A DNA stretch of 64,000 bases from Anastatus disparis (Eukaryota > Arthropoda > Insecta > Hymenoptera > Eupelmidae): the NCBI GenBank assembly GCA_017163975.1, contig JAFFSR010000242.1, positions 2,381,001-2,445,000 on the forward strand, in the 5' to 3' direction. Below the pieces are notes generated by a model. The model worked only from the letters and a program-made list of their open reading frames with translations. It was not told where the DNA came from and did no database searches. A program made the translations under genes and the position numbers. Each line of letters opens with the position of its first letter. Within the stretch, counting starts at the first letter, position 1. Shown here piece by piece: positions 13,690 to 26,160 of the stretch.

Positions 13690-16600
13690 TTTAAATATCT
13701 TTTTCTCTCAAGAGCTTTTATAAGATTTTAAGCTTCACAAGTTTTATGACTAGTTTATTTAATAAAGTAATGCCAATAATTTTTCAACTTTACTTGCAAC
13801 AATGATTCTTATAATATATAATAAATCGCTCTTTTTCATATTGGTCATTACTTTTTTCAATTTTAAATAAATTTAAAATATTTCTATTTATTTAAAAAAA
13901 ACATTTAATCTAATAAATATGTTAATTTTTATAATAATCTTCATGTTTCTATATTTATTAAATGAATATTAATAATAAACAAAAAGGAATGATTTGTTAT
14001 ATTAAACTGCACAATTCATCTACAAATGCAGAAACCTAAAACTAAATACATTTTTATTTGTTTCAATAAGGATTCAAGAACCAGTTTATCTTACTGTTAG
14101 ATATTTGCTAAATAAAAAAAAACAGTTTTATTATTTACCGTAAGATTTAAAAGATACATAATTTATCTGCAATTATGTTCTTAATACATACATAAAAATA
14201 GTTACGTACACGTACAGCTGGAGCTTTTCTGCATACAAGCTCTATTGCATTAAGCTCGAAAGTTGAAAAACAGTAAAATATAAAAACCAAGATACCTTCT
14301 TATTCAATGTATTCAAACGAATTTATAAGTTATTCAGTTATGTTATTGAAGAGCTTGATTAATATGTGTAAATAGAAATAGAAATTCTGCGAAAAGACAG
14401 GCGAATAATTTTTACGTCAATTAATCAATTTTAATGGTAATTTTTTTACATTTTAAAAAAAGATAACGTCAGTGTTTATTTTTAAGCTTTCAAATCAATT
14501 TAAACAGCAATTATAAAAAGAATAATTTAGAATTAGCTACATATTTATTTGTCACTTGAAATTTTTATTAATTCAATATTTTCGTGGTAAAAAGTTGATG
14601 AATTTTAAATTGACATAGCAATTAGGATAACACTTATTTAATTAACAGTTTATTATCAGTCTAATTGATCGTACGTTTAAAGGTATGCATAAAAACAAAC
14701 TTAAGTGCATTTTTAAATAAACAAGTAAATAAAATTTTAATATATCCATGGGTAAATATTAAATGAATGAAAACATCATTACGGTATCAGTGAAATGTCG
14801 TTGTTTATTTTTTTTTCTGAAAGCAGAATACGACAATTTGGTATGAATTTGGCATAAATAATGGGCAATGATAATATTCTGGTCATTTATATCGTTCCAT
14901 TTATATGGTATTTATCCATAAGAGAGCATTATGTAAATATGCGTTATAAAAAGGTACGTGAGAATCGTATACACGCACCGGGCATAGGATGTTAGAAATC
15001 TTGAAATTAACATTCACTTACATATATATCCGCTTAAGGATGCTGGCACAGGTGTTTCTACATATATATGTATCCGTGTTTCTCAAGTAGTGCGTTCAAT
15101 TTTCTTTAATTATCCCTCGCAGTTATCATCATTGCTTCTTTTTATACATACCTTAGGTGCAGTGATCCTTGAAGGCTAATTTATAGAAAATTATAATATT
15201 ATTATATATTATATTGTGCACATATATTATAAATTCTAAAGAATAAATTCATTTTTATTATAGAAATGAAAAAAAAAATATCTACTACTAGAAATATTTA
15301 ATGAATAAGCGACAAACAATAAAAGTAAATCAATGTTCTAATTGTAGTTTTCGAGAAAATTATTGACGCTAAAGAATTTAGAAAGGTTGCGAGAGAGAGA
15401 GAGAGAGACTTCGTTTTCTCCGTACATACACATTGGACTTTATAACTTGTTGAACTTTCGAAAATATTAATCTTTAACGTTTTGCGCCTTACATGATTCA
15501 TTTGAAATTATAGAATAATTATTATTAATAATTTTTTTTCCTATTTAATTGCCTTATTCAGACTAAACTTTATCTGTACTTTTAAAGTTATATTGCAATA
15601 AAAATTTAAATTTACTTATTATCGCTGGCTCATTAAGGAAAACCGTACGTGTAAGTGATATGATTTATGTAAGTAAAAGCTTCTTATATACACACATAAT
15701 AACTTAATTAGCAAATCTTTAAAGATTCAACGAAAGTTATAAACATGTGGGAAGATTATAAAATTTTCAGTATATTTTATATGTAAAATATGGTTAAAAA
15801 CATTTTACACCTGAAAAAAAACCTACCAGGCAATTAAATCGTGCGAAAAATAAACATAATTAAATGTATAATGAAATATTAGAAAGTTTAATATTTAATA
15901 AGTTTCATAAACATTATTCGTTAAATTAAAATTCTTTAATAAAAAAATTTAGTGTAAAATTCTGCTTAAAAGGCAGAATACTATTTCGTACTTTAAATTA
16001 CAAGAGAGTATGAAAATTAAAAAAATTTGACGCATAGTTAGATACAAGTCTAAAGTGTACTTAATTAAATTTTTCTGAGTTAAAAGATACTCATTAAAAA
16101 AAGCTATTCGTGTTTGAAATTTCACACAGTGTATTTAATTTGACGCGTTATCTTATGAGAAATTCTATATTTTTGACACTCTTGTTAGTATTTTAGGCTC
16201 CTAAAAGAACAATTTTATTCGTAGTTTTTTCATGTCTTTATATGGGTTGTAAAGGTTAATTTTTTAATAAAATCTAATGTTCATCTAATGACTTTATCAA
16301 GTATAGGTTATTAAATTATAGAATATTACTAATGAGAATATCACTTTAAATGTAATTAATAAAATAATCTTATATCTAGCTAATTTTAATTCTTCGTTAT
16401 ATAGCGGTTTTTTATTTCAAATATAAAACAATATACAATTTAACATTGTAAACTTTATTAGCATTTCAATAAAGATATAATTTTCATATAATTGTTAGGT
16501 GAAATATAAACAGTAAATTACATAGAAATTCAATTAATCAGTTAAAAAATATAACAAGGCGAAAAATTATGACTTTGAGATTTTAATTAAATATAGAAAT

Positions 16601-16734
16601 TTTCATTTTATTTGAAAGCCCAACGAATTTTGATTTATAGAATTAAAAAATCGTAAGAGCCGTAATATTTTCTTTAAAAAGTTTTGAAGAATTCCCATAA
16701 CAGTGAAAAAAATTCTACAAATCTTCTATGATCT
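13690..16734. other. AT-rich non-coding block
   Basis: AT-rich throughout except for a minor TATATAC/CpG patch at about 14,940-15,130 and a short (GA)n run near 15,392-15,408. No gene, RNA or terminal repeat is visible. Confidence 0.5.
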
Positions 16735-17064
16735 AATAGTTGGAACGAATATAGACGCATTAGCCTGATGTTAGAAATATACCATGAACGATAATTGAAG
16801 TCAAGCAGCATCAAGAGCGGTTTAGTACTTGGAAAGGTGACTGCTTGGGAACCCCCGCATTCGAGATATTTTGACCTCGTCAGTCTCTTAGATGTGTATT
16901 AACATCCGATAGGGAATGGAGAAGTATGATTTCGGTACTTGAACCATGAAATGTGACACAAATATCGAAAAATTGTATACAACTGCAAAACACTAAACCA
17001 TTTTATTGTTTAGTGTTTCTGTTATTGAAAAAAATAAAAAGAAAAAAAAATAGTTTGAATCGAA
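16735..17064 (+). mobile_element. 5S rRNA-derived SINE with target-site duplication
   Basis: About 300 bp flanked by imperfect 15-16 bp direct repeats, AATAGTTGGAACGAA (16,735-16,749) and AATAGTTTGAATCGAA (17,049-17,064), typical of LINE-mediated insertion. The 5' part (about 16,770-16,865) matches the 3' two-thirds of eukaryotic 5S rRNA. It keeps the internal pol III promoter: box A-like GTCAAGCAGCATC, the intermediate element GGTTTAGTACTTGG, and box C-like GACTGCTTGGGAACCCC. A unique body follows, then an 11-bp stem hairpin (16,988-17,018), then an A-rich tail. It is a retroposed element, not a working 5S gene: the 5' end is divergent and extra sequence follows the 5S part. The class is that of SINE3-type elements; the family here is not recognised. 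Confidence 0.8.
16988..17018 (+). repeat. 3' hairpin of the 5S-derived SINE
   Basis: AAACACTAAAC and GTTTAGTGTTT form a perfect 11-bp stem around a 9-nt loop, directly before the A-rich tail. Many SINEs share a 3' stem-loop with the LINE that mobilises them, so this may be the reverse-transcriptase recognition site (inference). Confidence 0.75.
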
Positions 17065-17930
17065 GGAACACAAATCAGGCTTACGTTGATGAAGTAAATT
17101 GTAATGTTTACGAAATGTCGATATCCTAAATCATAATTTAAACGGTCGAAATCCGAAAAAATCTCCAACAATGAGAAACACAAAACATATAACTGTTTAT
17201 ATTTGTTATTAAATATTTCACTTTTTAAAATTAAACATGGCTGCTAAAAAATACATCTTTATAATATAAGTTTATGGCACATCCATTCTTTACTATATTT
17301 GTTGGATTTGATTTGTAGATTGGATATTCAATATGATAGATTTTTTAATGTATATTTGTGCGATTGACGCTTAATATAAAATCTAAAAAAGTTTTTTATT
17401 TATTCTTAAAAAAAACAGTATTATTTAAGGATATGAATCCTACGAACTCTTCAAAGGTTCCTTCTATTTTTTATGGGAATGGTTACATTTGACATATCAT
17501 TGCTTACACATAATATGTTTTGGAGAAATTATAATATCAAAATTTTATATGTTTATATACTATTTTAATGACCGAACAGGTACTTGCAAAAAAGGGACAT
17601 ATTTTTTTATACCTTTGATAATTTTCATTAAAAAATTTCAAAAATTTATTAATTTATTTGCAACTTTAATTAAATTTTATTGAACTTGCAATTTGTGTTT
17701 CATAATATCCTAATCTAAAAAATATATAACTTTATTTTTCATCCACAAAAAATTGTATAATTATAAAAAGAATCGATATTAAGTTTTTGAATTTCCGTAA
17801 TTTTAATCTTTTAAGTTTGAACGAGCATATATTTAAAAGAAATCTATGAAAAGCTTGAAATTTATACTTGAAATTTTTTCGAAAAAATTCGCTCTAGCCT
17901 CTTTGAATGTAACGTACAGTTAATAAAATA
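17065..17930. other. AT-rich non-coding block
   Basis: AT-rich DNA with no supported feature. Confidence 0.5.
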
Positions 17931-19680
17931 ATCTATGCCTATAATACTATTAAATGCTTAAACTCTCGAAGAATTTTTCACGTAAGCGTATTTCCGCGCG
18001 AAATCAAGTATATAGATATATTGGTATATATAGGAAGAAAAGAAAGAAATGAGCAAGTAGCCGATGGAAAAGAAGATGAAGAGAAAGAAGACGAAGAAGA
18101 AGAAGAAGAAGAAGCAACGAGCATAGCAAAAGAATAAGAGAGGAAAAGAGAGGAACAGGAGGACATCGAACTGAAATGGCCTCTAGGAGCGCATTCCAGT
18201 ATTCCACTCTCGCTACTCCTTTACTCGCTTCATCTTTGTCGCTCTCTCGCTCTCTTGCGGTCTTGTGCATATACACAGCAACATACACATGCATTACAGC
18301 ATCTTCCTTATGGACTTTTCTCCGCTGGTGCTTGTATATGTGTATTTGCACGTCTTTTTATTTCGTTCGCGCATTCCTGAGCGCGAGTTTTCAGTCGTCG
18401 CGCTTCGCATATACTTGATGGCTTTAAGCTTTTAGACCTTTTGCAGACCGATAAAGAAAACGGAGCTGAGAGCTATGCTGCTTCTTCTATATACATATGT
18501 ATGTGTGTACGTATGTACGGCTTTTACAAGTACCTAACTCGCGTAAAAGATTATGACGAACGAGATTCTTTTATATAAGATGCTTTTGCAACTTTGTTAA
18601 TATTACCATTTTAAATCATTAATATTTCTAGTAAATATCATAAATATTGTTGTTATGTCAATTAATATTTTTTTTATTTACAAATTAATAACAGTTAAGA
18701 AAGTATCATTATTTTTTTTTATAAACTAAATTAATACATGATCAGCATATGCGTCATATATCAGAGTTTGTAGAAACAGCCTGAAGGAAAGCCTCGAGTC
18801 ATCGTCCTGCGCATATGTATATATATATACCCCGTAAGCGCGCGGCTCTGGAATTTCTGCAGGCTTGCGCGCGCTTGGAATCCGGTTTTTCAAAATGTCC
18901 TCGTCCTCTCGCTCTTTTTAATTCAACTTTTTTTTCCCTCCTTTTTTTTCATTCACTTTTTTCAAAAAAATTTCGCGTGTACGTTAAGAAAACCTAGTTT
19001 TACTTAAAAAAGAATTTTAGTTAAAAAAATAAAATTTCCTAAAAGAGTAAAATTATAATCACATGCCGCAGAGGAAATTACAGTTTTATAAACGATATCT
19101 TTTGCTATGTGAACAAGAATAAATTTACAACGAAGAAAATAAAGAAAATATTATGAAATAAACAATTTCCAGCATTATTTAATTAAAAATATATTTACAT
19201 ATACATATTAGAATGGAAAAATCATTTGAAATGTAATGATAAAAATTACGAGCTAAAATATTTCGATAAAATAAAAAAAAAGAAAGCTGTTCGCACTCGT
19301 GTATGAGCAGCGATCCACGTGTGTTAAATTTCGCTTAGAAAAACAGTTCGTTGATCTAAAAAAGAAACACTACAAAGAAAGAGGAAATGCAAAAGAAGAA
19401 AAAAAAAAAAGAAAAGAAACAATGTTGAAGTGGTATAGCTCTTGTATGTATACATAACTCGGAGGTTTAGTTGATTAAACACAAAAAATTTGTTGAGTTA
19501 TCATCCTCGCACGCGCGGCAAATTGACGATAACGAAAAGAATAAAAAAAGAGAGAGAAGAAAGAGGACTGAAGAAAAAAAATAGAAATAGCTGACGAATG
19601 AAAATGAGAAAGAGGATACACGCGGACACGTTTTTACTTTAACTATTGTGATTTAACTATGGATGGAATCAGAGAAAGGA
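17930..19680. promoter_or_regulatory. CpG/GA/AAG-rich patches
   Basis: Patches at about 17,930-18,560, 18,780-19,000 and 19,290-19,680. The first includes an (AAG/GAA)n triplet tract (about 18,075-18,120) and CTCTCGCTCTC runs; the second GCGCGCGGC and TATATATATAC. Frames of 60-115 codons on both strands are serine/leucine or basic low-complexity translations of these tracts and are not counted as genes. Confidence 0.3.
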
Positions 19681-20560
19681 AACGAAATTTAAGTAAATCA
19701 GAAGTTAAAATTAAACAAATAAAAAAAGAACGGAAGAATGATAAAAGATATAGGAATTAGCATGGAAATATAAGATAAAAGAGGATGTACAATTTAATTA
19801 ATATATTATGGATATTTTTTTTGAATAATTGAATTATAAGTCGAATGAATTTTTTATTTAACTTATTTTTTAATCAATAAATTTTAGTTAACAAATATTT
19901 TATTTAAGATAAAATAAAAAAAAAAAAATATTATTTTATTTAAAATAAAATAAGAAAAGATATATTTTAAAAATCAACTATGGAATGCACTTATATAAAG
20001 TGATGCAAATGATTCTATTAAAAGAGATTTTATTTTTGCTCTAGGCGTACTTTCTCAATCGAAATTTTATTTTTGAAATTACATTTAAATTTTAATCATA
20101 TATCTTAGTAATTTAATTACAAATGAGTTATGTTTTAAACAATAATGCTAGCTTCCTTTTAAATTTCTATAACAATAAAACCTGTTTTGTAATTTATATT
20201 TTTAATTGATAATATGTCACAAAGATGGTATCTGATTTAGATAATTGATGAAAAAGGAACTTTTTAAGAAAACAATTTCTATTTAATTTGAATTTTTATG
20301 TAGTAACATGACTGCTGTAGTCTTATAATTTGAATAGAAATTAAAATTTTATAAACTACACCTCAGTGGTGCATAGAGTCAATAAGCCAAACATAAAATA
20401 TTCAAAATATTTTTTATATTTTCTGAAAAAAATGTTTATATTATTATAAATTATCTTTATATTCTTATAATTTATAGAATCTTTTATTCTATTGGTAAAA
20501 TAAAGGCAATCAAAGAATTTTCTACGCAAGCACATAGTTTGATCTTTCTTTTCATTGATA
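19680..20560. other. AT-rich non-coding block
   Basis: A/T homopolymer-rich DNA with nothing recognisable. Confidence 0.55.
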
Positions 20561-20894
20561 AAATAAAGAAAGAGTGATCTCTCGCTAATCTTCTAATTAC
20601 AAGACATATTTCTCGGAGAAATAAACGAGAGGACTTTAGTGGCACATGTATATGGTACACGAGGCTGATGGCCTGCTATATGTATCATATATACATGCAC
20701 GATTGTATAAAAGCTGCGCGTGTATATACCTTGTGTGTGACGCACGTGCAAGCACGCGAATCCACGTGCGCGATGTGTATAAATCGAAAGAATAAGAACC
20801 CTGCTGATATCGTATATAAGCTAAACTTTTATACTTCGTTCTATATATATGCTTAATTTTATTCTACACGTGTATATAGATACATGTATATAAT

Positions 20895-21140
20895 ATGAAC
20901 GTTGGAACCAATGCTCGCGCTTCTTGTCTTTTTTTCTTATCTTATGCTTATTTTTATGATATTGACATTGTGCGAGACTCTTCGTTTGCATTTGATGCGC
21001 TCGTTATTTTTTCAACCCTCGCTAATTTTTTCTTCTTTTTTCGGTCTTTCTTGCGTATGACAGTCGTGCATAATGAAATTCAAGGCTATGTTTGTTTTCT
21101 TTCAATTGTATTAGATTATTTAATTTATTGGCCGACGTAA
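20895..21140 (+). CDS. ATG open frame followed by a second frame, unrecognised
   Basis: A true ATG opens 81 codons (MNVGTNARASCLFFLSY...). Its stop overlaps the beginning of another frame shifted by one, open from about 21,122 to a stop at 21,357 and containing RDSHTYALDFLDM. Together they would span about 150 codons with one frameshift. The peptide is rich in F, Y and L with hydrophobic stretches, but the strand is T-rich here, and T-rich DNA is stop-poor. No family is recognised. It is either chance, or a decayed coding relic; I favour chance. Confidence 0.13.
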   Translation: MNVGTNARASCLFFLSYAYFYDIDIVRDSSFAFDALVIFSTLANFFFFFRSFLRMTVVHNEIQGYVCFLSIVLDYLIYWPT

Positions 21141-21359
21141 TACGTCACGTTTCTTTTTTATCGTGGGAAACTATTATAGCTTAGATTTGAGGGATTCGCA
21201 TACATATGCATTGGATTTTTTGGATATGACAACATTACGTTTGACGTTCATTTCAAATAGTTTACATTTCTATTTCAATGCACGAGTTAATTACGTTATT
21301 GCATATGAGAACAAAGTGATTTTGCTTGAGTTAAGTCTTTATCATTATTGCGTATAATG

Positions 21360-23077
21360 CATCGTTAAAAACATTTAAGATTATGAATTAATTGAATTAA
21401 TTGAAATTGCAATTTTTTTATTATAAGCCTTAATATTTAATTAAAAAATTGAAAATTATTGATTATTGCGACAGTAATTGTATATTTACTTACATAACTG
21501 TGCGCTACTTTTTTTCTATAATCGGCATAATGAGAAATTAAATATGCCAATATTCATAGAAAAGTTCATAGTTCAAAATGCCAAATGACATAATAGTCTT
21601 AACTTGGAGAAAAAAATAATAAAAAAATTGTTGAAAATGAGTAAGTAATTCTTGTACATAATATCTTCATATATAAAACTAAACAACTTTTTATAATGAG
21701 TATAGAATGCAATTAAAAATATCAATGTAAGATAATTTTTATTTATCGTTGGAATTTAATGAAATTCATTTCTTTAAAAATTCTTTAACTCTTAAATGTA
21801 TTTTAAAGATAAAGCATTGGATTTTAAAACATAATGAACAGCTATAAATTAAACATTAATAAAAATTACAATATCTTTAAATAATAAATATAATTACAAT
21901 ACTCGAATTTCTTGAATTACATTCCAAGACTTTATATATCCCTTTTTTTATGAATAATAATAATAACAACGTAAAATATATTGTTACATTGAAAGCTTAT
22001 ACAATTCGGTAAGAATGAAGAAACTTTCTAACAATATAATTCATCGAATACAAATAGTCAAAGTTCATTAAATAATCACGCCCATTTTCACCCACACAAA
22101 GGGTATATAAAAGCAATTCGATAAATTATTCTTTTATTTCTAATATATATACATGCAAAGATATAATAAAGAAAGCCTTAAACATCCTCTTAATTTCTTC
22201 GTATTATGAATTTCTCATAAAAAGCAAGTGTCCAATCATTTCCGCTTTCTTACTCATTCCTATTGAAGTAAGTGTAAACATAAGCGAGCCATAAGTTTAC
22301 TTTCGAATTGTTAAATCACTTACAGATATATAAGCGTGAGAATAGTCATAAACATTATGCTGATCAAAAGATCAATCAATTAATTCTTAAATGATTATAC
22401 AAAATTATTAAAATTTACGTTCTATGTTTCGATTTTCTTACAGTAATGGGTATAACAAATTCTCAAATTGTTTATACAATGGTTGTATTTGTCTTTTATA
22501 ACAGAAAAGATTGAAGTTACTAACTATGTATGGATATTATATATAAAGACCATGAAATGTTTGAAGTTTTACTTTTTTTTATTGAAATTTTCTATTATAT
22601 AAACTGAAATTGCCACGTTAGCATGCAAATTAAAATTCTATTCGATCTAGTGCTCTTTTTATTCGTATTGTCAAATATTCGCATTTAGCTTATAGTCTTT
22701 TTGAATATTAACATTTTTCACGTAATCCATGATAAAATATGTTTAAAAATTACTAAAATATTAAAAATTTTAATTATTTATTATTATATTAATAATTGCA
22801 AAATGATAAAGAAACATTAGAGAATTGAGGCTGAAGTAACTTTCTAACGATTGCGCGATAAAAAGCTGTGAAAAATTGGTCTTTGATTGTGACGTATCTT
22901 TCTGTTTTTAATGTTGATTATATATACAGTAATTTTTTGGCACGTGTTACTTATAATTAAAAATGATATTAAAAATTCATAAATTCAAATAATTGAATGA
23001 AGAAAATAAGAAAGAATAATTTTGTTTAATTTATATTGAATCAGTAAATTTTTCTTTAATAATGTTTAACGAATATT
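21360..23077. other. AT-rich non-coding block
   Basis: Plain AT-rich DNA preceding the foldback element. No feature supported. Confidence 0.55.
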
Positions 23078-23720
23078 ACTTACAAGGAGAGTATCAGACC
23101 TCCAGATCACGGATTTTGCAAGTTTTCAGATGTGAAAAGAAACAGAATTTTAGACCCCAACGCTCAATATTTCCCTAGTTACAGACAATTAAAGAATATC
23201 ACTAAAAAAGTAACTAGATTTTCAAACGCTTACGGTTCCTTAGCATTGATACTTAAGAGCATGAAACTTTTTTTAAATGAAAGCTGAGCTCAAATTCTTT
23301 CGAAATAGTAGTTATAACATGTAAAAATATTATTTTTTCCCAAAGTTATAGCGTGATAAACATTGGACCTGATTTTTCTTTTTAAAACATTAATTAATAA
23401 AAAAAGCTGAAATTGGGTCTAATATTTATTACGCTATAACTTTGGGAAAAAATAATATTTTGACATGTTATAACTAAAGGATTTGAGCTCAGCTTTCATT
23501 TAAAAGAAGTTTCATGCTTCTAAGTATCAATGCTAAGGAACTGTAAGCGTTTGAAAATCTAGTAACTTTTTTAGTGATATTCTTTAATTGCCTGTAACTA
23601 GAGAAATATTGAGCGTTGGGGTCTAAAATTCTGTTTCCTTTCATATTTTGATATCTGAAAACTTATCCTAAAGTTTGAGCTAAATCCGTGATCCAGAGGT
23701 ATGATACTCTCCTAGTTAGT
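23078..23720. mobile_element. 0.63-kb foldback (long inverted repeat) element
   Basis: Two arms of about 300 bp are reverse complements with scattered mismatches and almost no loop: the midpoint lies in ATTAATTAAT near 23,390-23,400. The arms start at AAGGAGAGTATCA (about 23,084) and end at TGATACTCTCCTA (about 23,714). A weaker extension of the match (ACTTACAAGG against ACTAACTAGG) places the ends near 23,078 and 23,720. No open frame inside looks like a transposase and no clear target duplication was found. It is a non-autonomous foldback or MITE-like element. The transcript would form a long double-stranded RNA. Confidence 0.85.
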
Positions 23721-23879
23721 GCTTACACCAATTGAACTTCAAACTTTACTTCATCTTATTTATTTATAATGAAAATGACGAATAAAAAAATAATCAAAGA
23801 AAAAGTGTAATGAGAAAAAAAGTTTAAATAATATTTGTTACTTATAATTTGCATGAATGACTTTTTAATTCAGCATAGC

Positions 23880-24620
23880 AGCGAAGAAGTTGTACGAGTA
23901 GTAAGTTGAAGAGAAGGCGCTTGGAGCCTTACGAGAAGAGGCCTATAAGTATATCGCGAATGAAGATAAAAGAAAGAGAGAGGGACGCGCTGAGAAAGAA
24001 AGAGTAAGATGCAAGCTCTCTTTTACTTGTATATGTATATACACTACCTGTACTGGTTAAAAGAGTTTACTCTTGCTTGTGTGTTCTCTTTCTTTCTTTC
24101 TTTCTTTCTCCATGAACATCGTCCGGCTATGCATCCTTGCATTCCTCTCTCACGCTGGGTGATCGCAGCAACGACGGCAGCGGCGGCGGCGGCGGCAGCG
24201 ACGCCGAGAGAGCAACCGTCCCGCCGGCCCACACACAAGTGGCCTCTCTCTCTCTCTCTCTTTTTCTCTCTTCTTACTTTGCTCTTAACCTTTTTTCTTT
24301 TCTCTGCTCTTCGATTCTCTTTTTGCCCTGTTTCCGTTTACTATACACCACGAGCTTGAGTTCTCCCGCGCTCTTTTTTTTCTCTCTCTCTCGTCTTCTT
24401 CTTTCATTTATTTCTGTATCTCTTTTCGAGTTTTCCTTATCTCACTGTATCTATTTTGTTGTCGCGCTCTTGTTCTTTTTCTCTTTCTCAATGTCCCTTA
24501 AGTGTATCCAGCTTCGATTTTTTTTACTTTTTTTTTTAATTTTACTTTTCTTTTTATCGTATATGGAAAGGAGAGATATTTTTTGGTTTGGTTCTCTGTG
24601 TATATGTATATGACTCTTTA
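23880..24620. promoter_or_regulatory. CpG/CT-rich patch with triplet repeats
   Basis: Contains a GCG-triplet-rich block (about 24,165-24,205), a (CTTT)n run (about 24,085-24,110) and long CT tracts. The 158-codon frame over it starts at TTG and is Ser/Leu/Phe low complexity, so it is not a gene. Regulatory role inferred. Confidence 0.3.
24085..24110. repeat. (CTTT)n microsatellite
   Basis: About six tandem CTTT units in a pyrimidine tract. Confidence 0.9.
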
Positions 24621-25599
24621 AGGAAGTGGAAAAAATTTCATCACTCATTTGCATCAACTTGTTTATATAGTTTTCAACATAACGTAAATTATATGTACAT
24701 TTTACAACATAACATAAACATTTTTCAAAATTTAAAAGTTTGAAAAAAATATATTTTTTAAGACACATATAAATAGAAACGGATTTAAAAATATTTAATT
24801 ATAGGTATACCTTTATGATTTATTATTGAAATTATTAGCTATTTTTTATATTATTCTAAAAGATTCAAATAAAAATTTTATTAACGTCATTAACATTAAA
24901 CAAAATACTTGAAAAAAATAATTTATGCTATGTCATTAAAAATCTTATATAATTCCTACATTATTTTAAAAATTTGAGAACTATCCTTATATTTCTGAAG
25001 TTGAAGCTACGTGGGTACGTATGCACTTTATCCAAACACGATGCTATTTTGTCGATTTGTCAAATATTTCAACAAAGTATATGACGCTCATATTTCAAAT
25101 GGATATACTTACAAAAATATTTTATGTTTTATAAATATTATTTATCCTTATAAATGTTTGAAGTGAATAGTCAAGGAAATATTCTTCAATATTTTTTTTT
25201 TTCAATTTACGCTATAATTATAAAAGTACGTTTGATAATTCAAAGTAAGTATAACAATATAATAAATAAAGTATTAAACGTGATAAATTTTTAAATAATT
25301 TATTCGATACTTTATTTTTATACTAATTTTAAATTGTTATTCATCTTGTGTACATGCTGTTATAAATCATATATAAAAAAAAATTTAATGCACTACATAT
25401 CCAGACTGTGTATATTCTGATATGTTGTTATTCTTTTTTTTCTTCCCAAACCAAGTAATCATTATCATAATATAAAAGAAAATGTAAATGAGTTTAAAAA
25501 TATTTTTGAATCTATATTATTAAGAGAGAAAGAAAAATTTGGTACATATAAAAATCAAAAGGGCTAAATTAATTGCATAACAGTTGAATGAAGATATTG

Positions 25600-26160
25600 T
25601 ATAAAATTTACGCACTCGTATTAGCATAGAATAAAAAGCTTAACTTCTTTTTCAACAAAACTAGATCTTTTTCTCATCCTACTTGTATTTTTCTTTTAGT
25701 TTATAATTTTATTGTCCCTATTTCTCATTATCCTAAAGCTATAGAGGCCTTGTATATATATGTATATAAAAGAAAAGCTTGCGAACGGATCGAGGTACCT
25801 GATTTGTTGCTCATTCCCAACCGAGAAGAGTTCGTGTTCGTTTACTACTTCGTTTGCCCCTCTTATATACTTCTTCATCCTATCTTTCCCATACCTTTCT
25901 TTTCTTTTTTTTTATCTTCTTTTACTTTTTTGTACTTCTCTATCTTTCTTTCTCTCGCAACATTCTCCTTCTCGTCCTCTTTCTAGAACCTCGTTCTTTC
26001 TTTCTTCCTCGCTTATATCTTTCTCTCTCTCTCTTTATTTTCTGTTGGAACTTCAAAGGGCCCTCACGAAGCTAAAGCCAAGTTCAAAGAACTTCAGAGC
26101 CTGAAGTCACGAACGACGCGTCCCCCTACTTCCAGGAACGCGAGCTCCGTTACAATCCAG
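25600..26160. promoter_or_regulatory. CT-rich/CpG patch
   Basis: Pyrimidine-rich plus strand with CTTTCTCTCTCTC runs, ending in a GC-richer segment (ACGAACGACGCGTCCCCC near 26,110). The overlapping open frames are stop-poor pyrimidine translations. Regulatory role inferred. Confidence 0.25.

Noticed and set aside
16770..16870. Functional 5S rRNA gene
   Set aside because: The 5' third is unrecognisable, extra sequence follows, and flanking target duplications show retroposition.
24137..24613. 158-codon open frame, the longest in the window
   Set aside because: Begins at TTG, not ATG, and is a Ser/Leu/Phe translation of CT tracts and a GCG repeat; stop-poor simple sequence explains it.
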